This document shows, in pieces, positions 62,032 to 64,000 of a stretch of 64,000 bases of DNA. The DNA is from Pontibacillus chungwhensis (GTDB lineage: Bacteria; Bacillota; Bacilli; Bacillales; BH030062), in the NCBI RefSeq assembly GCF_030166655.1, contig NZ_CP126446.1, positions 2,046,001-2,110,000 of the forward strand. The letters run 5' to 3'. Position 1 is the first letter of the stretch. Every line of letters starts with the position of its first letter. The notes beneath the pieces are model-generated. The model was not told the DNA's origin and ran no database searches. It was given only the letters and a program-made list of their open reading frames with translations. Position numbers and translations under genes: made by a program.

Positions 62032-63270
62032 TTAGTTTAATTCTTTATTTGTTTCAGGGATACCAGGTTGTTGTTCTTTCGTCCATGTACTAGTTGCTGG
62101 TATCTTTGAGTAATCAGCACGGTGAGCATATTTACCAGCTACTTCAGTTACTTCCTGTAGAAGACCTGTATTTAACGTAGTTGGGTTTAATCCTTTCGAT
62201 AAGAAGAGATCGTTTTTCACGTGAAGGTCATTTTCAGCTGCTTCCTTACGAGGATTTGAAACGTATGCGATGTCGCCATTAGTCATCTCACTGATTAATT
62301 TGGCTAAATCGTTAACGCGATGCGTTTCTGTCATTTGGTTAAAGATCATAACTCGATCACCGCGGGATGGAGCGTTTTCTATGGCTAGTTCAATACAACG
62401 GACTGTGTCCTGGATGTGAATAAATGCCCTTGTCTGTCCACCTGTTCCATGAACCGTAATTGGATAGCCAACCGCAGCCTGCATGAGGAAACGATTTAAT
62501 ACAGTACCATAATCTCCGTCATAATCAAAACGATTAATGAGACGTTCATCCATATTGGTTTCAACCGTATTTGTCCCCCATACAATCCCTTGATGAAGGT
62601 CAGTAATACGTATAGAGTCATTCTTATTATAGTATTGGAACAAGAGTTGATCTTGTGTTTTGGTCATATGATATACAGAACCAGGGTTTGTTGGATAAAG
62701 AATTTGTTGTGCAATTCTTTCTCCTTCTTCAGTTTTCACCTCTACATCAAGGTACCCTTCCGGAATCTTCATACCTGCTGTCCCGTATCCATATACACCC
62801 ATTGTTCCAAGGTGAACCAGGTGTGTGTCTAAGCCTGATTCTACAATTGCACACAAAACGTTATGCGTAGCGTTAATGTTGTTATTAACTGTGTAACGTT
62901 TGTGTTTTGGTGATTTCATAGAATAGGGAGCTGAACGCTGCTCAGCGAAGTGAACAATCGCATCCGGCTGTTCTGAGACTAGAACATCAAGGAAATGATC
63001 ATAATCTTCTGCAATGTCTATGTTATGGAATCCAATTGTGTTCCCAGAAATTTCTTCCCATGCCTTTATCCTGGTCCCCATCGGTTTAATAGGGGTCAAT
63101 GAATCCGCTTCTAATTCGTTATCAATATTACGTCTTGAAAGGTTATCGATGATGACCACTTCATGACCGATATTAGAAAGATGAAGGCTTGTAGGCCAGC
63201 CACAAAACCCATCCCCTCCTAAAACAAAAATCTTTTTACTTGAATGTGTTTGTTTACTTTCTGAACTCAT
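62032..63270 (-). CDS. sqdB: UDP-sulfoquinovose synthase-like NAD-dependent enzyme
   Basis: This 412-residue extended SDR closely resembles plant SQD1 and bacterial SqdB: VLGGDGFCGWPTSLHLS, HFAEQRSAPYSM, LGTMGVYG with Thr156, Tyr200-x3-Lys204 in VYHMTKTQ, and YDGDYGTVLNRFLMQAAVG. SQD1 converts UDP-glucose and sulfite to UDP-sulfoquinovose, the sugar donor for the sulfolipid SQDG. No SqdX gene is adjacent, but an SqdX-like GT4 gene is at 28867-29997. The product may instead feed a glycan. It is monocistronic, with a good sigma-A promoter and its own terminator. The ATG follows AAAAGGGTG. Confidence 0.88.
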   Translation of the reverse strand: MSSESKQTHSSKKIFVLGGDGFCGWPTSLHLSNIGHEVVIIDNLSRRNIDNELEADSLTPIKPMGTRIKAWEEISGNTIGFHNIDIAEDYDHFLDVLVSEQPDAIVHFAEQRSAPYSMKSPKHKRYTVNNNINATHNVLCAIVESGLDTHLVHLGTMGVYGYGTAGMKIPEGYLDVEVKTEEGERIAQQILYPTNPGSVYHMTKTQDQLLFQYYNKNDSIRITDLHQGIVWGTNTVETNMDERLINRFDYDGDYGTVLNRFLMQAAVGYPITVHGTGGQTRAFIHIQDTVRCIELAIENAPSRGDRVMIFNQMTETHRVNDLAKLISEMTNGDIAYVSNPRKEAAENDLHVKNDLFLSKGLNPTTLNTGLLQEVTEVAGKYAHRADYSKIPATSTWTKEQQPGIPETNKELN

Positions 63271-63394
63271 TTGAATACACCCTTTTATCGTTAATATGTA
63301 CTATTTCTTTAGGAGAGAAAGTAAGGAAAGAACATAATGCTAGATGGTCTACTACAGGAGTATAATGTTTTCCTTTTTATAAAAACCCCTTTTC

Positions 63395-63423
63395 ATCATA
63401 ACGAAAGCGAGAATTTGGTGCAA
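63395..63423 (-). promoter_or_regulatory. sqdB promoter
   Basis: On the minus strand TTGCAC (63418-63423), 17 bp, TATGAT (63395-63400), giving a leader of about 118 nt. Confidence 0.7.
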
Positions 63424-63520
63424 CTATATTCAATGGTGGTCTAGCAATTCAGCTTTTATGAGAAGAAGTGGTTGATGACAATATTCAATAGACTTCACTG
63501 AATTTGCATCAAAACAAAAA

Positions 63521-63548
63521 AAGAACTGAGAGCATACTCCCAGTTCTT
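63521..63548 (-). terminator. hmp terminator
   Basis: Stem AAGAACTGAGAG / CTCCCAGTTCTT with one mismatch, followed on the minus strand by a TTTTTTTG run. Confidence 0.85.
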
Positions 63549-63565
63549 AAAATAGTAAAGAATAT

Positions 63566-64000
63566 TTAGCCTTCATTAATAGTTTCTAGTGATTTGGCTG
63601 GACCAAAGAACTCATAGTGCATTCGGTCTTCAGGAACGTTCCAGCCCTGTAATGCACTATATACAGCGTTCATAAAACCAGTTGGTCCACAGAAATAGAA
63701 TTCCATTTGATTATGCGGAAGTATCTCTTGCAACCATTCTAACGTAATGTGACCTGTATAAGTGTCTACAGATTGCTCATCTTGCTCTGTAGGATCAGAA
63801 TAAATCGTATAATTTTGGATGGTCTCGATTTGCTTCACAAGATCCGTTACTTCACCTTTGAGGGCGTGAAGCTGGCTATTACGTGCAGCGTGAATAAAGG
63901 TAACTCTTCGTTCTGGTTGCAGATGTACCACTGTTTTTAACATACTAAGTAGGGGTGTTAATCCAACGCCACCGCTAATCAGTACAAGCGGTGTTTCATC
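63566..64000 (-). CDS. hmp: flavohaemoglobin, C-terminal NAD-binding part (cut by window end)
   Basis: 144 residues are visible and the frame is open through the window edge; reading on upstream gives TPLVLISGGVGLTPLLSML, the NAD-binding start of the reductase domain. A start at the internal ATG (63943) would break this domain, so the gene continues outside. Later blocks FIHAARNSQLHAL and EFYFCGPTGFMNAVYSAL are those of Hmp nitric oxide dioxygenase, which turns NO into nitrate using NAD(P)H and FAD. The globin domain and promoter (NsrR/ResD control in Bacillus) are not in the window. Confidence 0.93.
   Translation of the reverse strand, partial: DETPLVLISGGVGLTPLLSMLKTVVHLQPERRVTFIHAARNSQLHALKGEVTDLVKQIETIQNYTIYSDPTEQDEQSVDTYTGHITLEWLQEILPHNQMEFYFCGPTGFMNAVYSALQGWNVPEDRMHYEFFGPAKSLETINEG

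Overview
The window reads as a chromosomal segment of a low-GC, spore-former-type Bacillaceae bacterium, probably a halotolerant genus near Halobacillus (inference). The evidence is AAGGAGG-type ribosome binding sites with frequent GTG and TTG starts, and short A/T-rich intergenic gaps with classic hairpin-plus-T terminators. There are also CcpA cre-like sites, a LexA box in front of parE, and gene orders known from Bacillus subtilis (plsY-yneT-parE-parC and yngJ-I-HA-HB-G-F-E). I saw no rRNA, tRNA, CRISPR array or insertion sequence. The first and last genes are cut by the window edges.

Layout. 1-1.8 kb: end of an ABC-2 drug-export-type operon. 1.8-4.3 kb: yidD, folE2, a strongly promoted 62-residue orphan gene, plsY. 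4.4-8.9 kb: a membrane-anchored GH18-like protein and a two-gene importer closest to ergothioneine/glycine-betaine EgtU/OpuC systems. 8.9-13.9 kb: CoA-binding protein, parE, parC. 13.9-23.5 kb: a nucleoside hydrolase, a TetR regulator and a complete seven-gene leucine/isovalerate degradation operon with a TetR-type operator and a cre. 23.5-28.5 kb: a second, divergent MurE-type ligase, a PadR regulator and a sulfonate/nitrate-type ABC importer. 28.9-30.6 kb: a GT4 glycosyltransferase and a maltose-type O-acetyltransferase.

31-47 kb is a carbohydrate utilisation locus. It encodes an atypical SDR, a DapA-like aldolase, a heparinase II/III-type lyase, a secreted Ig/GH18-like/FN3/DNRLRE protein and a YesM/YesN-type two-component system. 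It also encodes a three-gene sugar ABC importer with a cre at its promoter, a regulator of unfamiliar architecture, a TIM-barrel isomerase and a Gfo/Idh/MocA dehydrogenase. 47.2-48.9 kb holds a free-standing LAGLIDADG endonuclease, a tandem ribbon-helix-helix-like protein and a Dabb protein.

49-61.7 kb is the most interesting region: two convergent operons that together can be read as a full lysine catabolic route. The steps would be lysine 6-dehydrogenase, aminoadipate-semialdehyde dehydrogenase, an aminotransferase to 2-oxoadipate, a ThDP-dependent decarboxylase to glutarate semialdehyde, and a semialdehyde dehydrogenase to glutarate. A class III CoA-transferase would then make glutaryl-CoA and a glutaryl-CoA dehydrogenase carrying the substrate-binding Arg would make crotonyl-CoA. 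An NhaC-type transporter, an IclR regulator and an IclR-like operator on the promoter accompany them. The window ends with a UDP-sulfoquinovose synthase (sqdB) and the C-terminal part of flavohaemoglobin (hmp).
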